A DNA stretch of 64,000 nucleotides, from positions 189,307 through 253,306 of the forward strand of contig NZ_JBHULB010000005.1 of assembly GCF_042684265.1 (NCBI RefSeq). The letters are read 5' to 3'. The DNA comes from Croceitalea marina. Lineage in GTDB: Bacteria; Bacteroidota; Bacteroidia; Flavobacteriales; Flavobacteriaceae. Position 1 is the stretch's first letter. Each line of letters begins with the position of its first letter. Shown here in pieces: positions 26,813 through 34,827 of the stretch. The notes beneath the pieces were generated by a model, which was not told where the DNA came from, searched no databases, and saw only the letters and a program-made list of their open reading frames with translations. The translations under genes and the position numbers were made by a program.

Positions 26813-27598
26813 TTAATTTGTGCTAAAATATCCTTTCATGATTCCACGTTGAGAATCTCTTATAAATTGTAGTATTTCGTCTCGTTCTGGAGTCGCTTCC
26901 ATTTCGGCCTCGATAATTTCGGCCGCTTGGGAATTATTGTAATTTTTTTGATAGAGTATTCTATAAATATTCTGAATTTCTCTAATCTTGTCTGATTCAA
27001 ATCCTCTTCTTCGTAATCCAACAGAGTTTATACCAACATACGAGAGCGGTTCACGTGCGGCCTTAACAAAGGGAGGAACATCTTTTCTAACCAAAGAACC
27101 TCCTGTTACAAAAGCGTGCTTACCTATCGATACAAACTGATGCACAGCAACCATACCTGCCAAAACTACGTTCTGACCAATGGTTACATGCCCGGCCAAT
27201 GTAGAATCGTTACTGAAAATGCAACCATCACCGACAAAGCAATCATGAGCAACATGGCAATACGCCATAATCAAACAATTTTTGCCTATTACGGTTTTCA
27301 TGCGGTCTGCGGTACCTTTATTTATTGTAGCGCATTCTCGAATTGTAGTATTATTGCCTATTTCTACTGTAGTTTCTTCTCCTTGATATTTAAGATCCTG
27401 TGGCGGTGCGGAAATTACGGCACCTGGAAAAATATTGCAATTCTTACCAATTCTAGCACCTTCCATAATGGTCACATTTGAACCGATCCAGGTTCCTTCG
27501 CCAATAGTGACATTATTGTGTATGGTAGTAAAGGGCTCTATCACTACATTCTTTGCAATTTTTGCCCCAGGATGCACATAAGCAAGTGGCTGATTCAT
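26813..27598 (-). CDS. lpxA: LpxA: UDP-GlcNAc O-acyltransferase
   Basis: A 261-residue hexapeptide-repeat trimer that starts lipid A synthesis by 3-O-acylation of UDP-GlcNAc. The catalytic His region MAYCHVAHDCFVG is intact, preceded by ECATINKGTADRMKTVIG. The C-terminal helices (FESDKIREIQNIYRILY) are standard. It starts one base from the end of lpxC-fabZ. Confidence 0.96.
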   Translation of the reverse strand: MNQPLAYVHPGAKIAKNVVIEPFTTIHNNVTIGEGTWIGSNVTIMEGARIGKNCNIFPGAVISAPPQDLKYQGEETTVEIGNNTTIRECATINKGTADRMKTVIGKNCLIMAYCHVAHDCFVGDGCIFSNDSTLAGHVTIGQNVVLAGMVAVHQFVSIGKHAFVTGGSLVRKDVPPFVKAAREPLSYVGINSVGLRRRGFESDKIREIQNIYRILYQKNYNNSQAAEIIEAEMEATPERDEILQFIRDSQRGIMKGYFSTN

Positions 27599-27599
27599 A

Positions 27600-29012
27600 T
27601 TATTCGCCTTTTGTTTTAACTATTTGGGCCATAAGCTCGGCTTCTGATACCAATTTTCCATTTGCATATGCATATGCCTGCATATGGCAGATACCCCTTC
27701 TAATTGGGGAAATCAAGTCGCATTTAAAAATCAAGGTATCGCCTGGTACTACTTGCTGCTTAAATTTTACATTATCAATTTTCATGAAGAAGGTAAGATA
27801 ATTTTCTGGGTCCGGAACGGTACTCAACACTAGTATACCACCGGTCTGAGCCATTGCTTCAACTTGTAAAACACCAGGCATTACTGGCGCACCAGGGAAA
27901 TGACCAACGAAGAAAGGCTCGTTCATGGTTACATTCTTTACGCCTACCACATGCGTATCGGACAACTCCAATATCTTATCGACCAATAAAAATGGAGGGC
28001 GATGCGGAAGCATATCCATAATTTGATTGACATCCATTAAGGGGGTCTGATTCAAATCATAACTGGGTACCTTATTTCTTCTTTCTATCTTAATGATCTT
28101 GGCCAGTTTTTTTGCAAACTGCGTGTTTACATAATGCCCAGGTTTATTGGCTATTACCTTGCCTCGAATACGGGTTCCGGTCAATGCCAAATCTCCTATT
28201 ACATCTAATAATTTATGACGAGCGGCCTCATTGGGTTGATGCAAGGTAAGGTTATCTAAAATTCCATTGGGCTTAACGGAAAGCTTCTTTTTATTGAAAG
28301 CCTTTTCTAGCTTTTTCATGGTGGACTCAGAAATTTCTTTATCCACATAAACAATAGCATTGTTTAAATCACCGCCTTTTATAAGTCCGTGTTCTAACAA
28401 CATTTCAAGTTCATGTAAAAAACTAAAGGTCCTAGCATTGGATATTTCATCCTTAAAATCGGACATTCTCTCTAAAGTTGCATTTTGGGTACCTAACACT
28501 TTAGTACCAAAATCAACCATTGTAGTTACCTGATATTCTTCAGAAGGAATTATAGTAATTTCACTACCAGTTGCTTCATCCTTATAGGAGATTACATCTT
28601 TTACAATGTACTCATCGCGCTCTTGTTCTTGATCTACGATTCCAGCCTCTTCGATAGCTTCCACAAAAAACTTGGAAGACCCATCCATTATTGGAGGTTC
28701 CGGGGCATCCAATTCAATCAGCACATTGTCCACATCAAGACCTACCAACGCCGCAAGAACATGCTCTGAAGTCTGTATTTTTACGCCATTCTTTTCCAAA
28801 TTGGTGCCACGCTGCGTATTTATGACATAATTTGCATCAGCTTCAATAATAGGTTCTCCTTCTAAATCAACACGCTTAAAAGCATAACCGTGATTTTCTT
28901 GTGCAGGAACGAACTTCATGGTGACGTTTTCACCCGTATGTAGCCCAACACCTTTTAATATTACTTCTTTGGCAATTGTACGTTGCTTCACATCAATCGT
29001 TTTTATTGTCAA
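27600..29012 (-). CDS. lpxC/fabZ: LpxC-FabZ fusion: UDP-acyl-GlcNAc deacetylase / 3-hydroxyacyl-ACP dehydratase
   Basis: A bifunctional protein of about 463-470 residues. The LpxC part (about 1-305) has zinc ligands in TSEHVLAAL and in RHKLLDVIGDL, plus the catalytic GHYVN. The FabZ part (about 330-470) has LPHRPPFLLVDKI and GHFPGAPVMPGVLQVEAMAQ. The fusion is typical of Bacteroidota and links lipid A to fatty-acid synthesis. The start is unusual: no ATG fits. Either TTG at 29012, inside lpxD (20-base overlap), or GTG at 28991, one base past the lpxD stop, must be used. Confidence 0.95.
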   Translation of the reverse strand: MTIKTIDVKQRTIAKEVILKGVGLHTGENVTMKFVPAQENHGYAFKRVDLEGEPIIEADANYVINTQRGTNLEKNGVKIQTSEHVLAALVGLDVDNVLIELDAPEPPIMDGSSKFFVEAIEEAGIVDQEQERDEYIVKDVISYKDEATGSEITIIPSEEYQVTTMVDFGTKVLGTQNATLERMSDFKDEISNARTFSFLHELEMLLEHGLIKGGDLNNAIVYVDKEISESTMKKLEKAFNKKKLSVKPNGILDNLTLHQPNEAARHKLLDVIGDLALTGTRIRGKVIANKPGHYVNTQFAKKLAKIIKIERRNKVPSYDLNQTPLMDVNQIMDMLPHRPPFLLVDKILELSDTHVVGVKNVTMNEPFFVGHFPGAPVMPGVLQVEAMAQTGGILVLSTVPDPENYLTFFMKIDNVKFKQQVVPGDTLIFKCDLISPIRRGICHMQAYAYANGKLVSEAELMAQIVKTKGE

Positions 29013-30024
29013 TTTTCTTTTCTAAATTATGTATTTGATTAACCAGTTTTGGAAGGTTCTTAAAATGCACATAAGATTTATTGTAATCTCCATAATTCAA
29101 AGCAGGTGAGCCTTGCAGCACTTCATCATCCTTAACATTTCTTCCAATACCTGATTGTGCCTGAATTCGTACTCGATCACCAATAGTGATATGGCCAACG
29201 ATGCCTACTTGACCACCAATCAGGCAGTGCTTACCAATTTTGGTAGAACCGGCCACACCGGTTTGAGCGGCTATTGCCGTATGTTCACCGATTTCAACAT
29301 TATGTGCTATCTGTATCTGATTGTCGAGCTTCACCCCTTTTCTAAGAATCGTTGAGCCTAAAGTTGCGCGGTCTATCGTAGTGCCAGCACCTACATCTAC
29401 ATTATCTTCTAAAATTACATTGCCCGTTTGCGGCACCTTACTATATTCTCCTTTTTCGTTCGGGGTAAAACCAAAACCATCGGCCCCGATTATGGCACCA
29501 CTATGAATTACACAACCATTACCAATAATGGATTCTGAATATACTTTTGAACCGGCAAAAAGTTGAACATTATCACCTATGGTTACATTATCTCCAATGT
29601 ATACATTTGGATAGACTTTTACATCATCACCAATCTTAACATTCTCACCTAGATATGAAAAGGCCCCTAAATAAAATCCTTTGCCATAACTCGCACTTTC
29701 AGAAACAAAAGACGGACTTTCAATGCCTACCTTATTATTTTTTACTTGATTGTAATATTCTAAGAGTTTTGAAAAAGACTTGTAGGCATCTTCGACCTTT
29801 ATCAACGTTGTAGAAAGAGCCTGCTCAGGTATAAAGTCTCTATTTACGATGGTTATTGAAGCCTTTGTGGAATAGATATAGGGGGTATATTTTGGATTCG
29901 CCAAAAAGGTCAGAGAACCTGATTCTCCCTCCTCAATTTTAGAAAGTTTATGAACGGCGGTCTCTGGATTACCTTCAACTTCTCCTTCTAAAATTCCGGC
30001 AATTTGGGTGGCAGTAAATTTCAA
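28993..30024 (-). CDS. lpxD: LpxD: UDP-3-O-acylglucosamine N-acyltransferase
   Basis: A 343-residue beta-helix acyltransferase for the third step of lipid A synthesis. The N-domain (SLTFLANPKYTPYIYSTKA) recognises uridine. The hexapeptide region includes GADGFGFTP and catalytic His in IQIAHNVEIG. The C-terminal helix is normal. Start codon is TTG at 30024 (MKFTATQIAGIL agrees with family N-termini) and no in-frame ATG fits. It is the first gene of the lpxD-lpxC/fabZ-lpxA-efp unit. Confidence 0.95.
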   Translation of the reverse strand: MKFTATQIAGILEGEVEGNPETAVHKLSKIEEGESGSLTFLANPKYTPYIYSTKASITIVNRDFIPEQALSTTLIKVEDAYKSFSKLLEYYNQVKNNKVGIESPSFVSESASYGKGFYLGAFSYLGENVKIGDDVKVYPNVYIGDNVTIGDNVQLFAGSKVYSESIIGNGCVIHSGAIIGADGFGFTPNEKGEYSKVPQTGNVILEDNVDVGAGTTIDRATLGSTILRKGVKLDNQIQIAHNVEIGEHTAIAAQTGVAGSTKIGKHCLIGGQVGIVGHITIGDRVRIQAQSGIGRNVKDDEVLQGSPALNYGDYNKSYVHFKNLPKLVNQIHNLEKKIDNKND

Positions 30025-30192
30025 ACGTTTAAAATTTTATACTTTGTAAAAACAAAATTCTCATAAAATTTAAGGACGTGTGTAACTACTTGCTTCACGC
30101 GTTCTCTCATTTAAAATAAATCCAGAATTAATGAAATGTTCTGGTTTTACTTTTTGAGTATCGTTTCATTTTGGCAAAAGTAAGAAAATTTG

Positions 30193-31419
30193 TCAAACGC
30201 TTTCCTTCGGATAGCAAACATAGTACTTCGTAACCGTATTTGACAGTGCCTTTAAATTGAGATGGTCAGATGCTTTGGCCACATCTGTAAGCTTACCATT
30301 TTTTCTTAGAATGTTGATATTCTGATACTTCTCATTGTAAGCCCTATTGCTAATTACTCCTGAAAAAACGAAATAAGACAATTCTTCTTCCTTGACCTTA
30401 TAATTCGCCATCACCCACTCCTTTTTTGTAGAAATTCTATTATCTTCAATAGGCTTGTTCTTGATTTTTATGTGTAACAGATTCCTGTTTAACAACATTG
30501 AGGCTAATTTAGATAGCACAAAATCTGGATGCGACTGCCAAGATTTTAATGCAGCTAAAACATCAACATCGTCAAGCAAAGCGAATATTTTTAATGCCTC
30601 ATTCTCAAAATCAAGAGAAGTATTTTGCTCTAAAAAAAATAACAAGGCCTTGGAAGCGGCTACTTCCTGCCCTTCTAAAATAAGTTGTCTCGCTCTTTTG
30701 ATAACTTTTATTACCAATTGCTCGGCTACTAAACTGGTCTTATGTAAATAGACCTGCCAATACATAAACCTACGGGCCATTAAAAATTTTTCGACCGAAT
30801 AGATGCCTTTTTCTTCAACCACCAGTTCATTATCATAGACATTAAGCATAGTTATCAACCGATCAGAACTGATATTTCCTTCTGCTACCCCAGTATAGAA
30901 GCTATCTCTTTTTAAATAATCCAAACGGTCCATATCCAATTGACTGGAAACCAATTGGTTTAAGAATTTCTTGGGATGTTCTCCTTTAAAAATAGAAATC
31001 GCGGTACTTAAAGCGCCATTGAACTCGTTGTTCAAAGATTTCATAAAATATAGGGAGATTGCTTCATGATCCGTATCTAAAACCAAAGTATGCTCAAGCG
31101 CATGGGAAAAAGGACCATGACCTATATCATGCAATAAAATTGCTGCCAACAAACCAGTTTCTTCTTCTTCGGTAATTTCCACTTTTTTAAAACGCAGCAC
31201 TCGAATCGCCTGGCGCATAAGGTGCATGCTGCCTAATGCATGATGAAAACGCGTATGATGGGCACCCGGGTAAACCATAAAAGACAAGCCCATTTGCGAA
31301 ATTCTACGAAGTCGTTGAAAAAAAGGATGCGCAATCAAGTTGAAAATAAGTTCACTGGGAGTGCCAATAAAACCGTAGATTGGATCGTTAAATATTTTAA
31401 GCTTATTGGTCTGTGCCAA
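30193..31419 (-). CDS. HD-domain phosphohydrolase (dGTPase/SAMHD1-like)
   Basis: A 408-residue HD-superfamily protein. The metal site is built from RFHHALGSMHL, LLHDIGHGPFSHALEH and the late Asp in DMDRLDYLKRD. The pattern matches YdhJ/SAMHD1-like hydrolases that act on (deoxy)nucleoside triphosphates; specificity cannot be read from sequence. The start is TTG at 31419, conserved as MAQTNKLKIFN. A TAAATTTG -7 element 28 bases upstream supports it. It is divergent from porX. Confidence 0.87.
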   Translation of the reverse strand: MAQTNKLKIFNDPIYGFIGTPSELIFNLIAHPFFQRLRRISQMGLSFMVYPGAHHTRFHHALGSMHLMRQAIRVLRFKKVEITEEEETGLLAAILLHDIGHGPFSHALEHTLVLDTDHEAISLYFMKSLNNEFNGALSTAISIFKGEHPKKFLNQLVSSQLDMDRLDYLKRDSFYTGVAEGNISSDRLITMLNVYDNELVVEEKGIYSVEKFLMARRFMYWQVYLHKTSLVAEQLVIKVIKRARQLILEGQEVAASKALLFFLEQNTSLDFENEALKIFALLDDVDVLAALKSWQSHPDFVLSKLASMLLNRNLLHIKIKNKPIEDNRISTKKEWVMANYKVKEEELSYFVFSGVISNRAYNEKYQNINILRKNGKLTDVAKASDHLNLKALSNTVTKYYVCYPKESV

Positions 31420-31447
31420 GTTTAATGATTTTTGAACATTTGTTTTT

Positions 31448-31455
31448 CAAATTTA
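31448..31455 (-). promoter_or_regulatory. Candidate -7 element for the HD phosphohydrolase gene (TAAATTTG)
   Basis: An exact TAnnTTTG match on the minus strand, ending 28 bases before the TTG start at 31419, which gives a short untranslated leader. No TTTG is found at the -33 position, so strength is uncertain. It lies in the 125-base gap shared with porX. Confidence 0.45.
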
Positions 31456-31544
31456 TGCATTACTAGTGAGACCCTATAGTAAAGTTCAGGGTCGGTTCAA
31501 CTATCATTTCTAAAAGCTTACTTTTAAAAACGAGTTTCACTGAT

Positions 31545-33089
31545 ATGAAGAAGATTTCCATTCTGTGGGTCGATGACGAGATAGACCTACTAAAACCCCA
31601 TATTATATTTCTTGAAAAGAAAAATTACCTAGTCACCACATGCCAAAGTGGGCAAGAAGCCATTGAAGAAATCGAAAAAACAACTTTTGATATTGTTTTT
31701 CTTGATGAAAACATGCCAGGAATTTCTGGATTGGAAACGCTTACGGAAATTAAACAAATCGATGTCTCACTACCTGTGGTAATGATAACCAAAAGTGAAG
31801 AAGAATACCTTATGGATGAGGCTATCGGAAGTAAAATTGCCGACTATCTGATTAAACCCGTAAATCCAAATCAAATTTTATTGAGTCTAAAGAAAAGCCT
31901 TGACAATTCTAGACTGGTATCTGAACGCACCACGGCCAACTACCAACAAGAATTTCGGAAAATTGCGATGGACCTTTCTATGGTCAACAGTTATGAAGAA
32001 TGGGCCGAGTTATATAAAAAATTGATTTTTTGGGAGTTACAGTTGGAAGAAATAGAAGATTCTAGCATGTTCGAAATTCTAGAATCGCAAAAGGTTGAAG
32101 CAAACTCGCAGTTCAGCAAGTTTATAGACAAACGCTACACCGATTGGTTTGAAGATGAGGATGGCCCCATAATGTCTCACACCCTTTTTAGAAAGCTTAT
32201 CAAACCCGAATTAAAGGATGAGAAAACGCTATTGGTGGTAGTTGATAATCTACGATACGATCAGTGGTTGGCTTTTGAAGAAACCCTTTCTACATTTTAT
32301 AAAAAGAAAAAAGAAGTACCCTATTTCAGTATTTTACCTACTGCCACCCAATATGCCCGAAATGCCATATTCTCTGGCCTTACCCCTTTGGATATGGAAA
32401 AACAGCACCCCAATTGGTGGAAGAACGATACCGATGAAGGCGGAAAAAATCTTTATGAAAAAGAATTTCTAGGAGCACAATTAAAACGATTGGGGCTTGA
32501 CCTGAAGTGGGAATACCATAAGATCAGCAATCTTAAGCAAGGGAAGCAACTGGCCCATAATTACAAAGCACAGAAAGATAATGATTTGACCGTTTTGGTA
32601 TACAATTTTGTGGACATGCTGTCCCACTCCAAAACCGAAATGGAAGTTATAAAAGAACTGGCAAGTAATGATAAAGCCTACCGTTCATTGACGGTAAGCT
32701 GGTTTAAAAACTCCCCGCTTTTAGATATTATCCAACAAGCGCAAAGTTTAGGACAAAAACTGATCATTACTACGGATCATGGCACTATAAATGTTAAGCA
32801 TCCTTCTAAAGTCATCGGGGATCGGGAAACCAGTTTAAACCTACGCTATAAAACAGGGCGTAGTCTTACGTATGAGGATAAAGACGTTTTGGCCGCAACG
32901 GACCCTAAGAAAATCCACCTGCCCAATATCAATGTAAGTAGCTCTTATATTTTTGCTAAAAACGATTTGTTTTTTGCCTACCCCAACAACTATAACCATT
33001 ATGTAGGGTATTATAGAAATACCTATCAGCACGGAGGCGTAAGTTTAGAGGAAATGATCATTCCTTTTGTAGTTTTGGAGGCAAAATAA
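31545..33089 (+). CDS. porX: PorX: response regulator with PglZ phosphatase domain (T9SS regulator)
   Basis: A 514-residue protein. The receiver domain has VDDE, Asp54 in FLDENMPG and Lys in YLIKPV. A helical linker follows (about 125-205), then a PglZ/alkaline-phosphatase domain from about 210 with DNLRYDQW, TATQYARNAIFSG (nucleophile Thr), TTDHGTI and HGGVSLEEM as metal ligands. PorX, with sensor PorY, controls type IX secretion genes and gliding in Bacteroidota and cleaves cyclic oligonucleotides in vitro. No PorY or sigP gene is adjacent. It is followed by tsaE after 6 bases. Confidence 0.93.
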   Translation: MKKISILWVDDEIDLLKPHIIFLEKKNYLVTTCQSGQEAIEEIEKTTFDIVFLDENMPGISGLETLTEIKQIDVSLPVVMITKSEEEYLMDEAIGSKIADYLIKPVNPNQILLSLKKSLDNSRLVSERTTANYQQEFRKIAMDLSMVNSYEEWAELYKKLIFWELQLEEIEDSSMFEILESQKVEANSQFSKFIDKRYTDWFEDEDGPIMSHTLFRKLIKPELKDEKTLLVVVDNLRYDQWLAFEETLSTFYKKKKEVPYFSILPTATQYARNAIFSGLTPLDMEKQHPNWWKNDTDEGGKNLYEKEFLGAQLKRLGLDLKWEYHKISNLKQGKQLAHNYKAQKDNDLTVLVYNFVDMLSHSKTEMEVIKELASNDKAYRSLTVSWFKNSPLLDIIQQAQSLGQKLIITTDHGTINVKHPSKVIGDRETSLNLRYKTGRSLTYEDKDVLAATDPKKIHLPNINVSSSYIFAKNDLFFAYPNNYNHYVGYYRNTYQHGGVSLEEMIIPFVVLEAK

Positions 33090-33095
33090 TTCTAT

Positions 33096-33503
33096 ATGGA
33101 GTTACGATTTACTATCGAGGAACTTAGCAAAGTTTCCAAAGAACTGCTTTCCAAATTTGATAAAAAAATTATCTGTTTTTATGGCCCAATGGGTGTTGGT
33201 AAAACCACGCTTATTAAGGCAATCATTAAAGAATTGGGGGTTGTAGATTCGGGTAACAGCCCAACCTTTGGTTTGGTTAATGAATACCATAATGCGAAAG
33301 GGGAATTAGTAGCTTACCATTTTGACTTCTATCGCATAGAGAATGAAGAAGAAGCCTTAGATATGGGCATTGATGACTATTTTAATTCTGATGCTTATAT
33401 TTTTATTGAGTGGCCAGAAAAGATAGCCGGACTACTCCCAGAGGATAGTACAAAAATTCACCTACACCTCATCGATGAAAACACCCGTCTAATCGAGTAT
33501 TAA
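33096..33503 (+). CDS. tsaE: TsaE: tRNA t6A37 biosynthesis ATPase
   Basis: A 135-residue P-loop protein essential for threonylcarbamoyl adenosine modification of tRNA, acting with TsaB, TsaC and TsaD. It has Walker A in GPMGVGKTTLIKAI, the SPTFGLVNEY motif, HFDFYRIENEEEALDMG and FIEWPEKIAGLLP. It is immediately downstream of porX and probably co-transcribed. Confidence 0.95.
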   Translation: MELRFTIEELSKVSKELLSKFDKKIICFYGPMGVGKTTLIKAIIKELGVVDSGNSPTFGLVNEYHNAKGELVAYHFDFYRIENEEEALDMGIDDYFNSDAYIFIEWPEKIAGLLPEDSTKIHLHLIDENTRLIEY

Positions 33504-33637
33504 ATTTCTTAACGTATTGTTAATTGAAGTTTTTTTACCTTAAGACCACGAGAACGATTCATCTGCCCAAAAGTTAAGTAAGTCTGTCAAAAGACAGTTT
33601 TCATCGGTAAAATGCATATTTTATCGTTGAAATTACT

Positions 33638-33645
33638 TACTTTTG
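33638..33645 (+). promoter_or_regulatory. Candidate -7 element (TACTTTTG) for the 45-residue peptide gene
   Basis: An exact TAnnTTTG match, 41 bases before the ATG at 33687. No good -33 TTTG is seen. The upstream 183-base gap after tsaE also holds the short inverted repeats TTAAC-N5-GTTAA (33509-33523) and CTGTC-AAAA-GACAG (33584-33597). Confidence 0.45.
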
Positions 33646-33686
33646 TAACGAATGAATTCATTTATTAACCAAAATTTTTAGTTACG

Positions 33687-33824
33687 ATGAACACTAGAAA
33701 ATTATTTTTTGGATTTTTGGCTGTTGCCTTTTTGGCAATGACCGCTGTATCAACTACTATCATTTCTGATGATACTTTAAGTGATACTAGTGAAGTAAAA
33801 AGATCTATTATTAAAAAAGAGTAG
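33687..33824 (+). CDS. Small exported or membrane peptide, 45 residues
   Basis: ATG at 33687 to TAG at 33822-33824 encodes a 45-residue peptide beginning MNTRKLFFGFLAVAFLAMTA. Residues 5-23 are a hydrophobic signal or membrane segment; the rest is polar (SDDTLSDTSEVKRSIIKKE). It has its own candidate promoter and is followed directly by an intrinsic terminator, so it appears to be a monocistronic gene. Function is unknown, and I recognise no family with certainty. Confidence 0.65.
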   Translation: MNTRKLFFGFLAVAFLAMTAVSTTIISDDTLSDTSEVKRSIIKKE

Positions 33825-33846
33825 TCTTTTTGCGCATTATCTTTTA

Positions 33847-33874
33847 AAAAACCCTTTTTAAATAAAGGGTTTTT
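33847..33874 (+). terminator. Intrinsic terminator after the 45-residue peptide gene
   Basis: AAAAACCCTTT-TTAAAT-AAAGGGTTTTT forms an 11-pair stem with a 6-base loop, followed by further T residues. It begins 22 bases after the stop codon. Its A/T symmetry means it could also act in reverse. Confidence 0.8.
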
Positions 33875-33913
33875 TTATGCAATAATCCGAAATAAATTGA
33901 GTTATTACCTATA

Positions 33914-34450
33914 ATGAAAAAAAAACAATCTGCACAAAAAAGATTAATATTTGAAGGGTTCATAGCCCTATTTGTCGCATTGTCTCCTATCTTATTTTAT
34001 TCCTATAAATACTTACCCGAACAAAAGATTATAGATTTTGTTTTTTTTAATATTGGGTCAAACGGTTTTGAAGATGCTTCAACGGCAATCTATTTCTATT
34101 TGACAAAACTTATTCCTTTACTTTTATTAATAATCTGGTTTGTAACAAGTAAGCAGTGGTGGTACCATGCTATTCTAATACCCATTGCCATGTATAGTTT
34201 CCAGTTGTATAGTGCAGTTTCAAATACAGGAAATATCGATGAAAATGAAATTTTATATGTAGTAGCAGTTTCTATGGTTATTATACCTATTGTCTATTTT
34301 ATTAGAATCAAATTGGTAGATAAGTATGTACATGGTATTGATTTAAAAGCAATGGATACTGAGCTACAAGTACTCAAAGCTAAACAAGAGCTTAGAGAGG
34401 AACGAGAGAAACTAGAGCAACGTAAAGAGACACTCTCAAAAAAAATGTAG
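33914..34450 (+). CDS. Membrane protein with C-terminal coiled coil, unknown function
   Basis: A 178-residue protein with about four transmembrane helices (GFIALFVALSPILFYSY; YFYLTKLIPLLLLIIWFV; WYHAILIPIAMYSF; LYVVAVSMVIIPIVYFI). A highly charged C-terminal helix follows (about 145-178: LQVLKAKQELREEREKLEQ), likely a short coiled coil in the cytoplasm. No known domain is recognised. It is flanked by a terminator upstream and a repeat-rich gap downstream. Confidence 0.65.
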   Translation: MKKKQSAQKRLIFEGFIALFVALSPILFYSYKYLPEQKIIDFVFFNIGSNGFEDASTAIYFYLTKLIPLLLLIIWFVTSKQWWYHAILIPIAMYSFQLYSAVSNTGNIDENEILYVVAVSMVIIPIVYFIRIKLVDKYVHGIDLKAMDTELQVLKAKQELREEREKLEQRKETLSKKM

Positions 34451-34523
34451 GTATAAATCTGTTGTACAGTTTGTAATTTATAGGTTCCAAAAACCGTCAT
34501 GTCGACAGAGCTCAACACATGCT

Positions 34524-34635
34524 GTCATTTCGAACGGAATGGAGTGAATGTGAGAAATCTAAAAACACCTCACCTATAAGTAATTGTTTATATGCGATTT
34601 CTCAATCGCAGCAGGACTACTCATTTCGAAATGAC
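34524..34635. repeat. Nested inverted-repeat element (MITE/REP-like)
   Basis: The outer arms GTCATTTCGA (34524-34533) and TCGAAATGAC (34626-34635) are perfect 10-base inverted copies. The inner arms TGAGAAATC (34551-34559) and GATTTCTCA (34596-34604) are perfect 9-base copies. The 112-base element encodes nothing and has the TGTCATTTCGA...GAGAAATCT look of dispersed flavobacterial intergenic repeats. No target-site duplication was identified. Confidence 0.65.
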
Positions 34636-34669
34636 TCGAAAAGCAACTCCTCTTCATTTCGAGTTTTTT
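34634..34669 (+). terminator. Terminator-like hairpin in the repeat region
   Basis: ACTCGAAA (34634-34641) and TTTCGAGT (34657-34664) form an 8-pair stem around a 15-base loop, followed by TTTTTT. It could end the transcript of the membrane protein gene at 33914-34450. The large loop lowers confidence. Confidence 0.5.
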
Positions 34670-34690
34670 AATAGTTATTAGTTAACCTAT

Positions 34691-34722
34691 TTCGACAATA
34701 CTTCGGCAGGTTCAGTATGACA
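34691..34722. repeat. Degenerate TTCGAC...TATGACA repeat fragment
   Basis: TTCGACAATACTTCGGCAGG followed by TTCAGTATGACA shares its ends (TTCGAC, TGACA) with the right arm of the palindrome at 10465-10486. This suggests a shared dispersed repeat family. The similarity is partial and judged by eye. Confidence 0.4.
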
Positions 34723-34827
34723 TAACAATATGACATTCTTTTATACTTTTTATACAGGCTCAAATAATTATAATTTTTTGAATAGCTTTACGGTAAGGTA
34801 TAAATTAAATTTTCAGTTTAACAACTA

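Larger units (their letters stand above)
34451..34827. other. 377-base intergenic region with palindromic repeats
   Basis: No gene is seen between the coiled-coil membrane protein gene and ald. The first part, 34495-34527, has a fragment CGTCATGTCGACAGAGCTCAA. Then come a nested inverted-repeat element (34524-34635), a terminator-like hairpin (34634-34669) and a third repeat-like fragment (34691-34722, TTCGACAATACTTCGGCAGG...TATGACA). From about 34725 to ald it is plain AT-rich sequence that presumably holds the ald promoter. Confidence 0.7.

Noticed and set aside
34451..34827. Possible RNA gene or CRISPR-like repeats in the 377-base gap
   Set aside because: The repeats are inverted and irregular, not evenly spaced direct repeats, and no tRNA-like cloverleaf is evident.
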